A DNA stretch of 64,000 nt from an uncultured Collinsella sp. (GCA_934654795.1 CAKUGT010000006.1:1-64000), one strand, 5' to 3'. Shown: positions 9,001 to 15,378, counted from the first letter of the stretch. The notes: generated from the sequence alone by a model not told the origin. Numbers and translations are program-made.

Positions 9001-11236
9001 GATAGGTCATGCCGTTTGCCTGCACGGTGTCATACGGCTCGGCACCCGATTTAATGGCATAGGTTTTAGGGCTATCGCCGGTAACGTCTTTGGCTTGGTA
9101 CAGCTCAAACGTCGCACTGTTCACGGGCTTGCCCAAGTCATCGACCTTCTGCACAAACAGACGGTTCTGAACGTTCGTAAGGTGGATCACGGTTGAGAAC
9201 TGCCTGTTTATCGACTGGTATTGAACCATGGAGGTGTTCTCCGTGGTTGCCTCTGCCAGAGACGACGCCGTGGTGTGATACGCCGCCACGGTATATTCGG
9301 ACTGAGACTTATCCTGTAACATGGCGGCGTACTTCTCGATATCGCCGGGCAGCGACCTGACCGTCACCTCGTAATCGCCCTTGGTGTTGACGGCAAAGAC
9401 ACTCGTGTCGGCCGATTGGGCAGCCTCGACGGCACCGGCAATGCCGTGTTTGGAGCACAGTTTGTAGCCATCGAGCGGATTGCCCGTGACCGCCGTCCAT
9501 GCGTCTTCGCTTGTGTGGTCCTCGCCCGCACCGGTGAGCTTGAGCACGACGGCAAAGGTCGTACCCGAGCTAATGGCGTGGCCCTTATTGTCTACCGTCT
9601 CTTTGGACAGGGAGATGGTCTCCTTGGCGGCCAGATAGCCACCGTTGAGCCACATACGACTACCCGTCCATTGTTTGCCGTCGGCTGTGGTGACCGTTGT
9701 TTCCGGGGCAACAACCACGCCGCCCGTGCCACTCGCCGCGGCCTGCTTGTACTGCAGATGCAACTCGCCTGGCGTTGCGGTGGTCGACGAGGTCAGACTC
9801 GAGCGATATCCCTCGGGCAGGCCTTCCTCTTTGAGTACAAAGTAGTCGTGCCCATCGGCATGCTGGTTATCAAACGAGAGCACGGAACCGTCCGACTTCA
9901 TCCGAAGCACCAGCTGGCCATTGGCGCCCGTCGTGCCCTGAGCGATGGCCTCACCCTGCTCATTCCAGTCGGCATCCGACTGATACAAAGCGAAGGTTGC
10001 GCCCTGGACAGCCTCGCCGTTCTGGTTGACCTTCTCGACCTCGGACGACGGCAGGGTGGTGAGGTTGAACTTGAGTGACATGTTCGATGCGCCCGCGCCG
10101 CGCTCCAGATAAAAGAAGCTCAGCGTGTGCTTGGTGCTGTCACGGAAGGTGCTGCCGGAGAAGTTGGTGGTATCTGCACCGGCGGCGTCGAACTTTGCCT
10201 TGATGGTGGTTTTTTCGATTTCCTGCTCGTCTCCATCCGCACCGTCAATATGACCGACTTTCACTTCGCCGGTAGCAAAGTTGATATCAAGCGTTGCCTT
10301 CTCGTGAATACCACCCAGATCGCCCACGAGTACGTCGTCGATGTAGACCCAGACGTCATCATCGCCCGAAAACTTAAAGATCATATCCTCGTTTTTGGTG
10401 GTCTTACCACCGTTAGGCTGGACAAACTCCGTAGTCATGGACATGCCAAAGTGATGGTTGAGATCCGTGCTTCCATCAACGATCTTTTTAGGGGAGAGGT
10501 TGTTGCCGTTCTCATCAAAAACCTTGCTTGCAGAGTCAAAGGGGAAGAACTGACCCAGATTGGTTTCACTACTCGTATCGCCCTTATATACGCCCGCTTT
10601 ATCGTAGACGTCAAAGGAATTGGTCGTGGAGTTATACACAGCGTAGTTGCCGTTAGAGCCGTACGAGTCGTAGACGTAGTAACCATCCTTGAGCTGGAAG
10701 AGGCCCTGCACATTGTTGTAAACGTCCTTGCCGCTCTGCTGGCCATTTTCCTGGCTGGCGCTGTTAAAGAGGTAATCGAGCGACTCATCGGTGTAGTTAA
10801 CGCCCTGGTAGGTGCCATTTTTGATCTCCGGATAGCCCTTTACCAGTGTGTTCTTCACAAATGGAAGGCGCCCAAAGCCACCGGTGGTGCTCTTGCCCGT
10901 CCACTTGTTAATGCCCGTGCCGGCGCCACCATTGAACTTGAGCTGATGGTCTTTATTGATACCGGTGTTGTTATTCTTGTTGTCGTTGTTTATGTTCTTC
11001 GAGCTATCGTTATCGCCATCGACAACCCAGTAGTCGAACAGGTTAACCGTGGTGCCGGTAGGATTCACCGTCTGCACGGTATGGTCGCTCACGGCAGCCG
11101 ACGCACTCGTCGCGCCAAACATGAGCGCGCACGCCGCCAGCGGGACGGTCAAAACCCTCAGAGCACGCTTGGCAGTATTGGTTTTTGTGCCAAAAGGCTC
11201 CAGTATTTCTCGAACTCTCGCACACAAGCGATTCAT
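1..11236 (-). CDS. Giant modular surface adhesin (isopeptide/Cna-B repeats), 3' end beyond window
   Basis: At least 3745 codons are open on the minus strand; the C-terminus and any sortase motif lie left of base 1. The ATG at 11234-11236 follows a GGAGGG ribosome binding site. Residues 1-47 form a signal peptide ending ATSASA. Around residues 100-390 is a fibro-slime/PA14-like head with the motif DDDVWVYIDDVLVGDLGG (near residue 290). SpaA/Cna-B modules follow near 396-490 and 686-782. About fourteen FctA/Spy0128-type pilin isopeptide modules (V-KTL-GRDW...F-F; KPGTYTY-I-E; Y-ATVTVTD) run from about 1116 to the edge, interrupted near 2409-2670 by two DUF11 modules (VGDSYVYTINW). Known members form intramolecular Lys-Asn isopeptide bonds and act as cell-wall stalks. 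Attachment to host ligands or other bacteria is inferred. It is very likely one intact gene: the frame stays open for 11 kb. Confidence 0.93.
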   Translation of the reverse strand, partial: MNRLCARVREILEPFGTKTNTAKRALRVLTVPLAACALMFGATSASAAVSDHTVQTVNPTGTTVNLFDYWVVDGDNDSSKNINNDNKNNNTGINKDHQLKFNGGAGTGINKWTGKSTTGGFGRLPFVKNTLVKGYPEIKNGTYQGVNYTDESLDYLFNSASQENGQQSGKDVYNNVQGLFQLKDGYYVYDSYGSNGNYAVYNSTTNSFDVYDKAGVYKGDTSSETNLGQFFPFDSASKVFDENGNNLSPKKIVDGSTDLNHHFGMSMTTEFVQPNGGKTTKNEDMIFKFSGDDDVWVYIDDVLVGDLGGIHEKATLDINFATGEVKVGHIDGADGDEQEIEKTTIKAKFDAAGADTTNFSGSTFRDSTKHTLSFFYLERGAGASNMSLKFNLTTLPSSEVEKVNQNGEAVQGATFALYQSDADWNEQGEAIAQGTTGANGQLVLRMKSDGSVLSFDNQHADGHDYFVLKEEGLPEGYRSSLTSSTTATPGELHLQYKQAAASGTGGVVVAPETTVTTADGKQWTGSRMWLNGGYLAAKETISLSKETVDNKGHAISSGTTFAVVLKLTGAGEDHTSEDAWTAVTGNPLDGYKLCSKHGIAGAVEAAQSADTSVFAVNTKGDYEVTVRSLPGDIEKYAAMLQDKSQSEYTVAAYHTTASSLAEATTENTSMVQYQSINRQFSTVIHLTNVQNRLFVQKVDDLGKPVNSATFELYQAKDVTGDSPKTYAIKSGAEPYDTVQANGMTYPYDIEGAACFPLDSTKHKPLIKGTYYLRESMSPDGYEINSTITKVIVDDSGVYVDAGEKNDGVRSMSGPGSLIASLAQFGSPDSIDNTLTHIKGKLQSATNTDDKGNLAWAQTSTAKGVTPTLADGLMHMRYEEKTQGTKTVLRYVEDKGVRDGQLATIFADTGINRMALYQDDDVTNGTDLGTLQLNHLFTTATAVQYTDRRVARLQVTKTVTADDGLTAPTKDAKGEDLTFTFKFTLPESQKGYEAHVFDANGEAVGNSFTLKNGGTHSIKAGETIRVYDLKKDDKYSVSELTTKGEESNGNVLASIVNTVTGSADESVLPAGFRLVSRRAGGEEQSGTGNTIEGTIAALVGGNIPASNKLEFTNNYSASSVTLDAQSGLSAKKVLEGREWADGDTFTAQLTAEDGVPMPYGAKSKVSTVEFTRTETVGDITYKKATFGDITYTKPGTYTYTISEVIPGSDAGADGISYSAASYTAEVVVVDNGAGALVVTSVKVMQVRDDVGAETKKEVTDKVATFTNRYDEHEKDIIIHAQKKLTDNAGTFPLAQNAFSFKLEGVGGYADASAVFSPDTVDTSVTAPMPQGAKNNTATVGNNAKDGTVEWPAISYTAKPDAGRAYVYKLTEDSGNVVGMTYDGSVYYAVVRNAKKGAGIETSIEYYKTAANGSVEQLKTNVTPSFTNKYSVEPTSATLQGQKTVSGRDWSLGESYTFNLAAATDDASVTGLDKTTAQAVADGAVAINASQATVTAPESGRVASFAFGTEAAPAVTFKRAGTFSFNITEDTAQDGQAGMSMDKHTARATVVVTDLDGSGGHTGKLHASVTYANTGASDADKAITDKAAFTNAYHATGAFGGVTVSKTLMGRTSTDGQFTFSVTGLWYNGIQTTVDGAEANLSNKAAGAGVSGTVVGTRGAEKLFARELTERDLGHTFAYRIRENQPAAAGYTYDTGYTGDAIVLVKVLARDIDPAKLYTVTTVLKGAGVTALLGDGADASALTDDKIAELKEDKNTYVQQYDASNAGTMTPSVSFVNRYTASLDYGTAGGLQIEKTLTYPKDATVFGSPKSTFRYIVKPADETSAKKVGITMDGKVFETANVEANTPKTVSLVPEGGLTFTQNDAGKTFTYTVAEIDDKATGYTYDKTVHTVKAVVADNGDGTLKVTTSVSKTVDGKDELEGQWIYPSDATSTGAATVKFKNTYTVTDAATYTPSVTKVVAGRDAEDKFTFTMTAADDVTRAAIDGKLITGSSMSADNGYAEQRQTRDKLADGAHDKIDFSTLTFNKPGTYTFAINEVAPNSGLGEWKYDQHVYTVTVTVTDEGGKLVARPDGTTGASGFVFTNSYQTSTSYELQGGLEIVKTLKGKDLHAGMFGFTVTGVGDASTAKLKALLRADKDKGELAVTNDEPQADGASHTGILGGLTFTTNDVDKTFTYKVVENKGNKDGYKYDSTYWTVAIAVNKRTDGSGSLYTVTTVKHFAADGTELSKDEKNSVDGPVEARVSFTNSYAASGTFDGLTAEKVMDSGDKIKAGQYAFDLYAEKADGSLKPIDEGTTQASESDTATVNFGTVTFKLGGDTSTPEEKTVNLADEVANGFADKRHNADHTTTYSFNLVAKERLANLPDGVRPVDTSATCRVLLEVTDDNNGNLTSKVTYRDGTEDGKIVFHNTRDKVKTIGTVAEPSVDIDGQLLSVGDSYVYTINWVNNEADDSGTANLTVTDKLPAGVVFEAFEGENADKGAADGQLLTWSLGKQPAGSHGSVRVRVKITEDAVKDVQGAVGTIKNTATVTVGKKSYTGTTTNYVPKKSESDAQDSTGSGVALGDELTYTIGYKNTENAPATVTITDTVPAGTEFVEFAGDHANAGSKDKDGNLTWTLTDVPAGEEGTVQFKVRVTEDAFKSGGASDDISNQASVKVGNNPAVKTNTTTDEVSDGRLTLSKTVTAAEGITAPNKEFTFKVLLYQADGTTPLTGTFAYTGRPSGTNGTYVSGQIKSGDTIALKAGGSVTVTVPVGAHYEVQELDSKGSLMTSEDGFAVADKTNTQAGTVGQATQVGFTNIYSVESTKVENAFKVQKKISGRNWTTSDAFTMTLTAEGEAPMPKGAKDGVSTITLNRDAQVGNFGTIEYAKPGTYTYMIAEQAGDETALTFSKATYHATVTVTDDGAGKLSAKTKIAQLTDDAGNAAERTVEAAVFTNTAKNGSLTVKKTVVGGDSQREFGFTVALADGDGELVSGTFGKGGDAVEFADGKATFKLKHGGEKTITGLPVGANYTVTEDAAEGYTTTVDGADGSKAEGTVTEAGATVAFTNTYGTATEGRDVSTAGLFTKTLKGRDWAEGDSFQFTLTGEDSAPMPEGSVDGSKTVSVTAAGTKAGEKVAFDFGPIRYTLDDIKDAGFAEVGGKRVRAKTFTYTVREVRPADGTAIAGVAYDGHAATMTVTVTDDGSGNLTASTPAIAQASGGDFVNTYTTGLDYSARAGVRLSKTLTGRAMEAGQFAFTVTADDETAARLGLETGKDAYTVTAAGDGRADFIDLIGGAAKGDVKFTDADAGKTYSFTVTETKTGGYGYANDTEPRTVTIAPAYDAATGRLTVTTTVARDGVEVAHSEVSTADDATVPPAPVTVAFQNSYDATGTLGGEGGVAISATKTLTGRAAAAGEFSFSVRDAHGNAVATASNRASDDGEAAELTFSPIAYTIGSLEQMVADGTATRAADGSWTIPYTVSEDTAALPAGVTATASSFDITVKVTDNGKGGLDVAVTYPKGCDGTLSFVNGYGTNEATVDLAGTKTLALGQAGLGMTQADIAGKYTFKIAPLDGAPAPVDASGKTVTEATNDAAGNVELGHVTFKRPSDLGDAAIDGDGLRSKTFAYRVSESGSVDGVVNDAVTSRTFTVKVVENTAAGTIAAEVLPAEGTPQGKGAFEFTNTYGVDPTPSSVTDQIKVSKKLKGRDLAEGEFEFQLIEIAADGSESVAATGRNAADGTVALSPVTYTAPGTHSYELREVTGTAGGVT

Positions 11237-11309
11237 GAAGGCCCTCCCCAATCCATGAGGACGGCAAGCAGTGGCTCGCTATATGTGTGTCGTCGTCCCC
11301 ATCGATGCA

Positions 11310-11339
11310 AATATACGCCCCCCCCGCGCAGAAACGCAA
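11310..11339 (-). promoter_or_regulatory. Predicted adhesin promoter with G8 homopolymer in the spacer
   Basis: On the minus strand a -35 TTGCGT (11334-11339) and a -10 TATATT (11310-11315) are separated by 18 bp. The spacer contains eight consecutive G (C8 on the plus strand, 11318-11325). The leader to the ATG is about 70 nt. Losing one G would give the optimal 17-bp spacing, the architecture of slipped-strand phase-variable promoters. The promoter is predicted from sequence only. Confidence 0.6.
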
Positions 11340-11480
11340 GGCGGGTCATCGCTATATACTTAAAAGTGTAGCAATTTGAGTGACCCGAAATTCCCCATCA
11401 GGTTGCAACTCAGGCCCAAAATCGAACCATTCGCGCCACACAAGGTAGCTAAAACAGCCCGTCCCAAAATGACTGGTCGA

Positions 11481-11547
11481 AGTTGCGGTGGAATAGTTCT
11501 TGTTTGGCTGCTCAGGCCGCAAAAACAGGAACTATTCCACCGCAACT
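11481..11547. repeat. 67-bp near-perfect hairpin, possible terminator or repeat
   Basis: A perfect 19-bp inverted repeat (AGTTGCGGTGGAATAGTTC at 11481-11499 and its complement at 11529-11547) flanks a loop that pairs a little further (TGTTT with AAACA). It lies 17 bp beyond the stop of the TadA fusion gene, so it could act as its terminator. The long arms resemble a dispersed palindromic repeat more than a simple terminator. Confidence 0.6.
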
Positions 11548-11563
11548 TATCGAGGGATGCGTT

Positions 11564-13345
11564 TTAGATGCGGGCGAAGTCGTAGGCTTGGGCGGCGGCT
11601 TCGCCGGCGCAGATGAGATTGACTGTGGCTTCCCGCGGATCGAGCGCCTGGTCGAGGGGCATAGGCTTTCGGCAGACGGGAAGCACCAAGTCGATACCCT
11701 GCTCGTACACCGCATCCAGGTTGTCGGCACGACCGCCCACGACAGCGACCACCGGCTTGCCATATCGCTTGGCGCGGCGGGCCACACCCACCGGCGCTTT
11801 GCCGGCGGCGGATTGCTCGTCCATATTGCCCTCGCCCGTTATGACCAGGTCGACATCGCGCACGCGCTCGTCAAACCCAATCAGATCGAGCACCGTCTCC
11901 ACGCCCGAACGCAGCCCCGCGCCGAGCGCCAGCAGCGCGGCACCCAGGCCGCCGGCGGCACCGGCACCGGGCACGCCGAGCACCGAGCCAAATGTCCGTG
12001 CGCCTTCGGACACGCGCAACAACCCTTGAGCCCGCGCCTCGGCAATCGCCGCATCGAGCAGGCGGCCGTAGCCGACCATCCAACTGTCGTACTTGCGCAG
12101 CACCTCGGCGTCACCCGTCGGCAGGCCCTTCTGCCCGCCGAACACCGTCAGCGCCCCACGGCGCCCCACAAGCGGATTCTCGACATCGGAAAGCACGACG
12201 ATGCGCACGCCATCCAACGCCCGCACCGCCGGCACCAGATCAACACCGGCCACTTGCTCAAGGCCCGCGAGCCCCGGCGCGATATCGCAGCCACGGTCGT
12301 CGACAAGACGCGCGCCCAACGCCTGTAGCATGCCAGCGCCGCCGTCGTTGGTGGCACTGCCGCCCAGTCCTATATATAGAGTCTTCGTCCCCGCGCGAAC
12401 CGCGCGGAGTATGAGCTCGCCCACGCCATAGGTTGTAGCAGCCAGCGCCGACGACTCCGTGCAAGGCGAGTACCCGATGCCCGCGGCTTCGGCCATCTCG
12501 ATGACCGCGGACTCGCGCTCGACATCAACCAGCATCCGGGCAGGCACACGCTTGCCCAAGGGACCTGCCACCTCGCAGGTCACAAGCTCGCCACCGCAGG
12601 CGGCAACGGCATCGAGCGTTCCCTCACCACCATCTGCCAGCGGCAATGTGCGCACCTCGGCATCGGGCCAAACGCGTCGTACGCCTTCGGCAACCGCCGC
12701 CTCTGCCTGCGCACTCGAAACACTACCCTTAAAGGAGTCGATCGCCAGCAGCACACGGCGGGGCCGGCGGCACGCAGGACCAAAGTTGAGCGCCTCAACG
12801 GCAATATCTTTGGCACACGCGAACGCCTCGGCATGAGCGGCATGTGCCTCAAGATCGACCCCACAACCGCAGCCAGTACCATCGGTGCCACGCAGCCCAC
12901 TAAAATAGCTGCTCAACACCTCACGACACTCGTCTGCCAGCACGCCGGCGGTCACATTAAACCGATGATTCAGGCGCGAGTCGGCATTCAAATCGTATAG
13001 GGATCCCAACGCGCCCGCCTTGGCGTCGCTCGCGCCATACACGCAGCGCCCCACGCGCGCGTTGACCATAAGGCCCGCGCACATGCAGCAGGGCTCGAGC
13101 GTCACATAGACGGTGCAGTCGGAAAGGCGCCAACGGCCGAGCGTCCGAGCGGCGGCACACAACGCCGCAAACTCAGCATGCGCCGAAGGGTCTTGATCGA
13201 GCTCGCGACGATTGTGCGTCCGCGCGACGATCTCGCCCGCGCACACCACCACGGCACCAATGGGCACCTCGCCCACCGCCGCGGCAGCGCGCGCCTCAGC
13301 CAGCGCCTCGCGCATGAACTTCTCGTCGATTTCGGTGATCGTCAT
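11564..13345 (-). CDS. tadA: Fusion of tRNA adenosine deaminase (TadA) and glycerate kinase
   Basis: This single 593-residue frame joins two enzymes. Residues 1-150 are a TadA deaminase, with the zinc/proton-shuttle motif HAE at 56-58 and PCCMC at 85-89 (C86 and C89 as zinc ligands). TadA converts A34 to inosine in tRNA-Arg(ACG). A Cys/His/Ala-rich linker of about 45 residues leads to residues 197-593, a GarK/GlxK-type glycerate kinase (LLAIDSFKGS, ADGGEGTLDA, GLGGSATNDGGAG, TGEGNMDEQS), which phosphorylates D-glycerate. The chosen ATG (MTITEID) has GGGAAGG upstream; a start 17 codons earlier is possible but overlaps the tRNA promoter area. Both halves look complete, so both activities are expected. 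No stop or frameshift is visible at the junction. Confidence 0.88.
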   Translation of the reverse strand: MTITEIDEKFMREALAEARAAAAVGEVPIGAVVVCAGEIVARTHNRRELDQDPSAHAEFAALCAAARTLGRWRLSDCTVYVTLEPCCMCAGLMVNARVGRCVYGASDAKAGALGSLYDLNADSRLNHRFNVTAGVLADECREVLSSYFSGLRGTDGTGCGCGVDLEAHAAHAEAFACAKDIAVEALNFGPACRRPRRVLLAIDSFKGSVSSAQAEAAVAEGVRRVWPDAEVRTLPLADGGEGTLDAVAACGGELVTCEVAGPLGKRVPARMLVDVERESAVIEMAEAAGIGYSPCTESSALAATTYGVGELILRAVRAGTKTLYIGLGGSATNDGGAGMLQALGARLVDDRGCDIAPGLAGLEQVAGVDLVPAVRALDGVRIVVLSDVENPLVGRRGALTVFGGQKGLPTGDAEVLRKYDSWMVGYGRLLDAAIAEARAQGLLRVSEGARTFGSVLGVPGAGAAGGLGAALLALGAGLRSGVETVLDLIGFDERVRDVDLVITGEGNMDEQSAAGKAPVGVARRAKRYGKPVVAVVGGRADNLDAVYEQGIDLVLPVCRKPMPLDQALDPREATVNLICAGEAAAQAYDFARI

Positions 13346-13396
13346 CGTTCGCCTTCCCTGTTGCAAATTCAAAACGATGCTATCATTACGACTCAC

Positions 13397-13486
13397 GGAG
13401 AGATGGCAGAGCGGTTGAATGCGGCGGTCTTGAAAACCGTTGAGCGCGAGAGCGTTCCGGGGGTTCGAATCCCCCTCTCTCCGCCA
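13397..13486 (+). tRNA. tRNA-Ser(UGA)
   Basis: A 90-nt tRNA with acceptor arms GGAGAGA/TCTCTCC, anticodon loop CTTGAAA (anticodon TGA at 13431-13433), a long class II variable arm, T-loop GGTTCGAATCC and an encoded CCA. It reads UCA serine codons. It is divergent from the TadA fusion gene and convergent with the TetR gene. Confidence 0.95.
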
Positions 13487-13489
13487 CTC

Positions 13490-14122
13490 TTAGTGATGCA
13501 CCGGCGTCATGGTCCGCTCAAACAGCGCATCGACCACGTCGGCAATCTCGGGTCGACTCTCAAGATCGTGACCCGATTCCCACCACTTTGTGAACAGTCG
13601 AATAATGCCGCCGGCGATAAACTCCGATGTCGTCTCGAGCGACACAGGGGCCAAGGCGCCCTCGTCAAGCGTGCTCATCACGCGCTCGCGAATGGAATGG
13701 GCAATGCGGTCGCAAATCATGCTGGTCAGCATGCCCGACATACTGCTCTCCAGGATGTTATCCATGAGCTGCTCATGCGCCAGAATCATGTCCATGGCGT
13801 CGGCAAACACCTCATGGCGAAGCACGCGCACGTCGTCGGCCGACGCTGCACTCCCCTTACCGGTCCGCTTTTGCGGCAGCCCCGACATAAGCTCATCGAC
13901 ATAAAAGGCAAAGTAATCGTTCTTATCGCGAAAGTGCTTGTAGAACGTCGTGCGACGAATCATGGCACGTTCGCACAGCATGGCAACCGTAAGGTCCTCA
14001 AAACGATGTTCTTCGAGGAGCTCGGTAAAGGCGTCGAACAAGGCACGATAGGTTTTCTTAATGCGCAGGTCCATCTGCATCGCATCCTCAGGGCAAAGAC
14101 AGCGCTCGGTAATCTGTCGCAT
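13490..14122 (-). CDS. TetR/AcrR-family transcriptional regulator
   Basis: A 210-residue protein with a helix-turn-helix at about residues 25-70 (FEDLTVAMLCERAMIRRTTF, then YKHFRDKNDYF), the signature of TetR DNA-binding domains. The C-terminal ligand/dimerisation domain is unlike any I can name. The start has AGGTGT upstream; Met15 or Met17 are alternatives. It is divergent from lemA with 159 bp between, so it may regulate itself and possibly lemA. The ligand is unknown. Its 3' end stops 3 bp after the tRNA-Ser. Confidence 0.85.
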   Translation of the reverse strand: MRQITERCLCPEDAMQMDLRIKKTYRALFDAFTELLEEHRFEDLTVAMLCERAMIRRTTFYKHFRDKNDYFAFYVDELMSGLPQKRTGKGSAASADDVRVLRHEVFADAMDMILAHEQLMDNILESSMSGMLTSMICDRIAHSIRERVMSTLDEGALAPVSLETTSEFIAGGIIRLFTKWWESGHDLESRPEIADVVDALFERTMTPVHH

Positions 14123-14281
14123 ATCTTACACCTGTACCCCGCCCTCGCTGAGCGGTCGACCTTACCGAAAACATAACGCTTACCGGAAAGTTCGGCACGG
14201 CAAAACGTTGCGGGTATACTAGTAGCGTTATACCAACGGCAGCTGGCGGATGCCGCCGCGGCCATTCGAAACGGAGACATC

Positions 14282-14833
14282 ATGATTACCGTCATCATCG
14301 GCATCGTTGTTGTCATTGCGATTGTCTGCGCCATCGCCGGCATCTACAACAACATGGTCACCAAGCGCAACCGCATCGACAACGCGTGGCAGAACATCGA
14401 CACGCAGCTGCAGCGCCGCAACGACCTGATCCCCAACCTGGTCGAGACCGTCAAGGGCTACGCCAAGCACGAGCAGGAGACACTCTCCGCCGTGATCAGC
14501 GCGCGTAACACCGCCGTCAAGGCCACCACGCCCGAGGCCAAGATGGAAGCCGACAACGTGCTGACCGGTGCGCTGCGCCAGCTCTTTGCCGTGGCCGAAG
14601 CCTATCCCGATCTTAAGGCAAACACCAACTTTACGCAGCTGCAGGCATCGCTCGAGGATACCGAGAACAAGATTAGCTATGCACGCCAGAGCTACAACGA
14701 TTGCGTGCTCAGCTACAACAACGCCATTCAGACGTTCCCGGCTGTCATCTTTGCCGGCATCTTCCAGTTTAAGGAGCGCCAGGGCTTCGAGGCCGCCGAA
14801 GCAGCCCGCCAGGCACCGACCGTCAAGTTCTAG
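14282..14833 (+). CDS. lemA: LemA family membrane protein
   Basis: 183 residues: an N-terminal membrane anchor (residues 1-21, Val/Ile-rich) followed by the LemA core, with the conserved motifs RIDNAWQNIDTQLQRRNDLI and NLVETVKGYAKHE, then a helical bundle ending at FQFKERQGFEA. The family length is about 180-200. The N-terminus lies outside or in the membrane and the helical domain in the cytosol; the molecular role is not settled in the family. ATG follows GGAG with good spacing. A possible promoter (TTCGGC-18 bp-TATACT, 14191-14220) precedes it, and a strong terminator follows, so it is probably monocistronic. Confidence 0.9.
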   Translation: MITVIIGIVVVIAIVCAIAGIYNNMVTKRNRIDNAWQNIDTQLQRRNDLIPNLVETVKGYAKHEQETLSAVISARNTAVKATTPEAKMEADNVLTGALRQLFAVAEAYPDLKANTNFTQLQASLEDTENKISYARQSYNDCVLSYNNAIQTFPAVIFAGIFQFKERQGFEAAEAARQAPTVKF

Positions 14834-14870
14834 TAGTTTGACAGCGCATCCTTAATCGGCCAAATGCATA

Positions 14871-14914
14871 AACCGCCCCGTCGAACGCATACTTCGACGG
14901 GGCGGTTTCCTTTT
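14871..14914 (+). terminator. lemA intrinsic terminator
   Basis: A perfect 15-bp stem (14871-14885 with 14893-14907) and 7-nt loop, followed by TCCTTTTT. It lies 37 bp past the lemA stop. Confidence 0.88.
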
Positions 14915-14947
14915 TCGCGAAGGTCCCCCTCTAAGCGCCGTGCATTT

Positions 14948-15157
14948 TTAGGAGTATTCAACATAACCAAGAGCTTCGGGCGCTACGATAAATGCCAAAG
15001 ACCGCGAATATCCCTGCAAATCACCCGCTGTCAGCCCATAACCCCGCCCATCATTCGTAGAAAACATCGAGAAATCCCGATTTTTTGCCCGAGGTCGGTA
15101 TGCAGGGGCCTTCGATTGCAGAATACTCGCAAAAATGCACGTCGCCATCACCCCCAC
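14948..15157 (-). CDS. Doubtful small ORF (69 aa) or conserved intergenic repeat
   Basis: A minus-strand frame of 69 codons with protein-like composition (contains FSMFSTNDGRGYGLTAGD and GYSRSLAFIVAPEALGYVEY). It has a GTG start without a well-spaced ribosome binding site. I do not recognise a domain. It may be a decayed gene end or a dispersed intergenic element that happens to be open. Confidence 0.2.
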   Translation of the reverse strand: MGVMATCIFASILQSKAPAYRPRAKNRDFSMFSTNDGRGYGLTAGDLQGYSRSLAFIVAPEALGYVEYS

Positions 15158-15178
15158 ATGGCGCGAACCAAAACAAAA

Positions 15179-15199
15179 GCGCGGCCTAAAAGGCCGCGC
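15179..15199. terminator. GC-rich hairpin, likely distal terminator of ilvE
   Basis: Arms GCGCGGCC and GGCCGCGC with a 5-nt loop. Read on the minus strand it is followed by TTTTGTTTT, so it could end ilvE transcription. Confidence 0.55.
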
Positions 15200-15253
15200 A
15201 CCATCTTTAATTCAGATCTATATTGCCCGTAACGGCAGCGCCGAGGTAACGCA

Positions 15254-15378
15254 GGCCCGAGGGCAACCTTCCTTTCCGGCGCACTCCGCAGGACGAAAGA
15301 ACCTCCGCCGCACGAAGTGCGCAGCGGAGGTTCTTTCATGTCCGAGGACGCGCCGGAAAGGAAGGTTGCCCTCGGGCC
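15254..15378. repeat. 125-bp nested inverted repeat downstream of ilvE
   Basis: The outer arms are 29 bp and perfect (15254-15282 and 15350-15378, starting GGCCCGAGGG). Inside is a second perfect 14-bp stem (15295-15308 and 15324-15337, GAAAGAACCTCCGC), whose loop folds again (CGCAC/GTGCG). It ends 16 bp past the ilvE stop and may terminate or stabilise that mRNA. A structure with the same plan but another sequence lies at 59560-59702. Confidence 0.8.

Larger units (their letters stand above)
11237..11563. other. Intergenic region: adhesin promoter and long hairpin
   Basis: These 327 bp separate the adhesin start from the stop of the TadA fusion gene. They hold the G8 promoter (11310-11339), the 67-bp hairpin (11481-11547) and about 140 bp in which I see nothing. 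Short open frames here appear to be by-products of the hairpin sequence and have no ribosome binding site. Confidence 0.6.

Noticed and set aside
47..9196. Two very long plus-strand open frames (1607 and 1427 codons) opposite the adhesin gene
   Set aside because: Their products are Arg/Gly/His/Val-rich without domains, and they arise from the GC-rich codon pattern of the minus-strand gene, which has a signal peptide, a ribosome binding site and recognisable modules.
13397..13486. tRNA-Ser as an integration site
   Set aside because: No integrase, no repeat of the tRNA 3' end nearby, and the flanks are ordinary genes.
14864..15232. 122-codon plus-strand frame after lemA
   Set aside because: It starts inside the lemA terminator, is Arg/Pro-rich and has no ribosome binding site.
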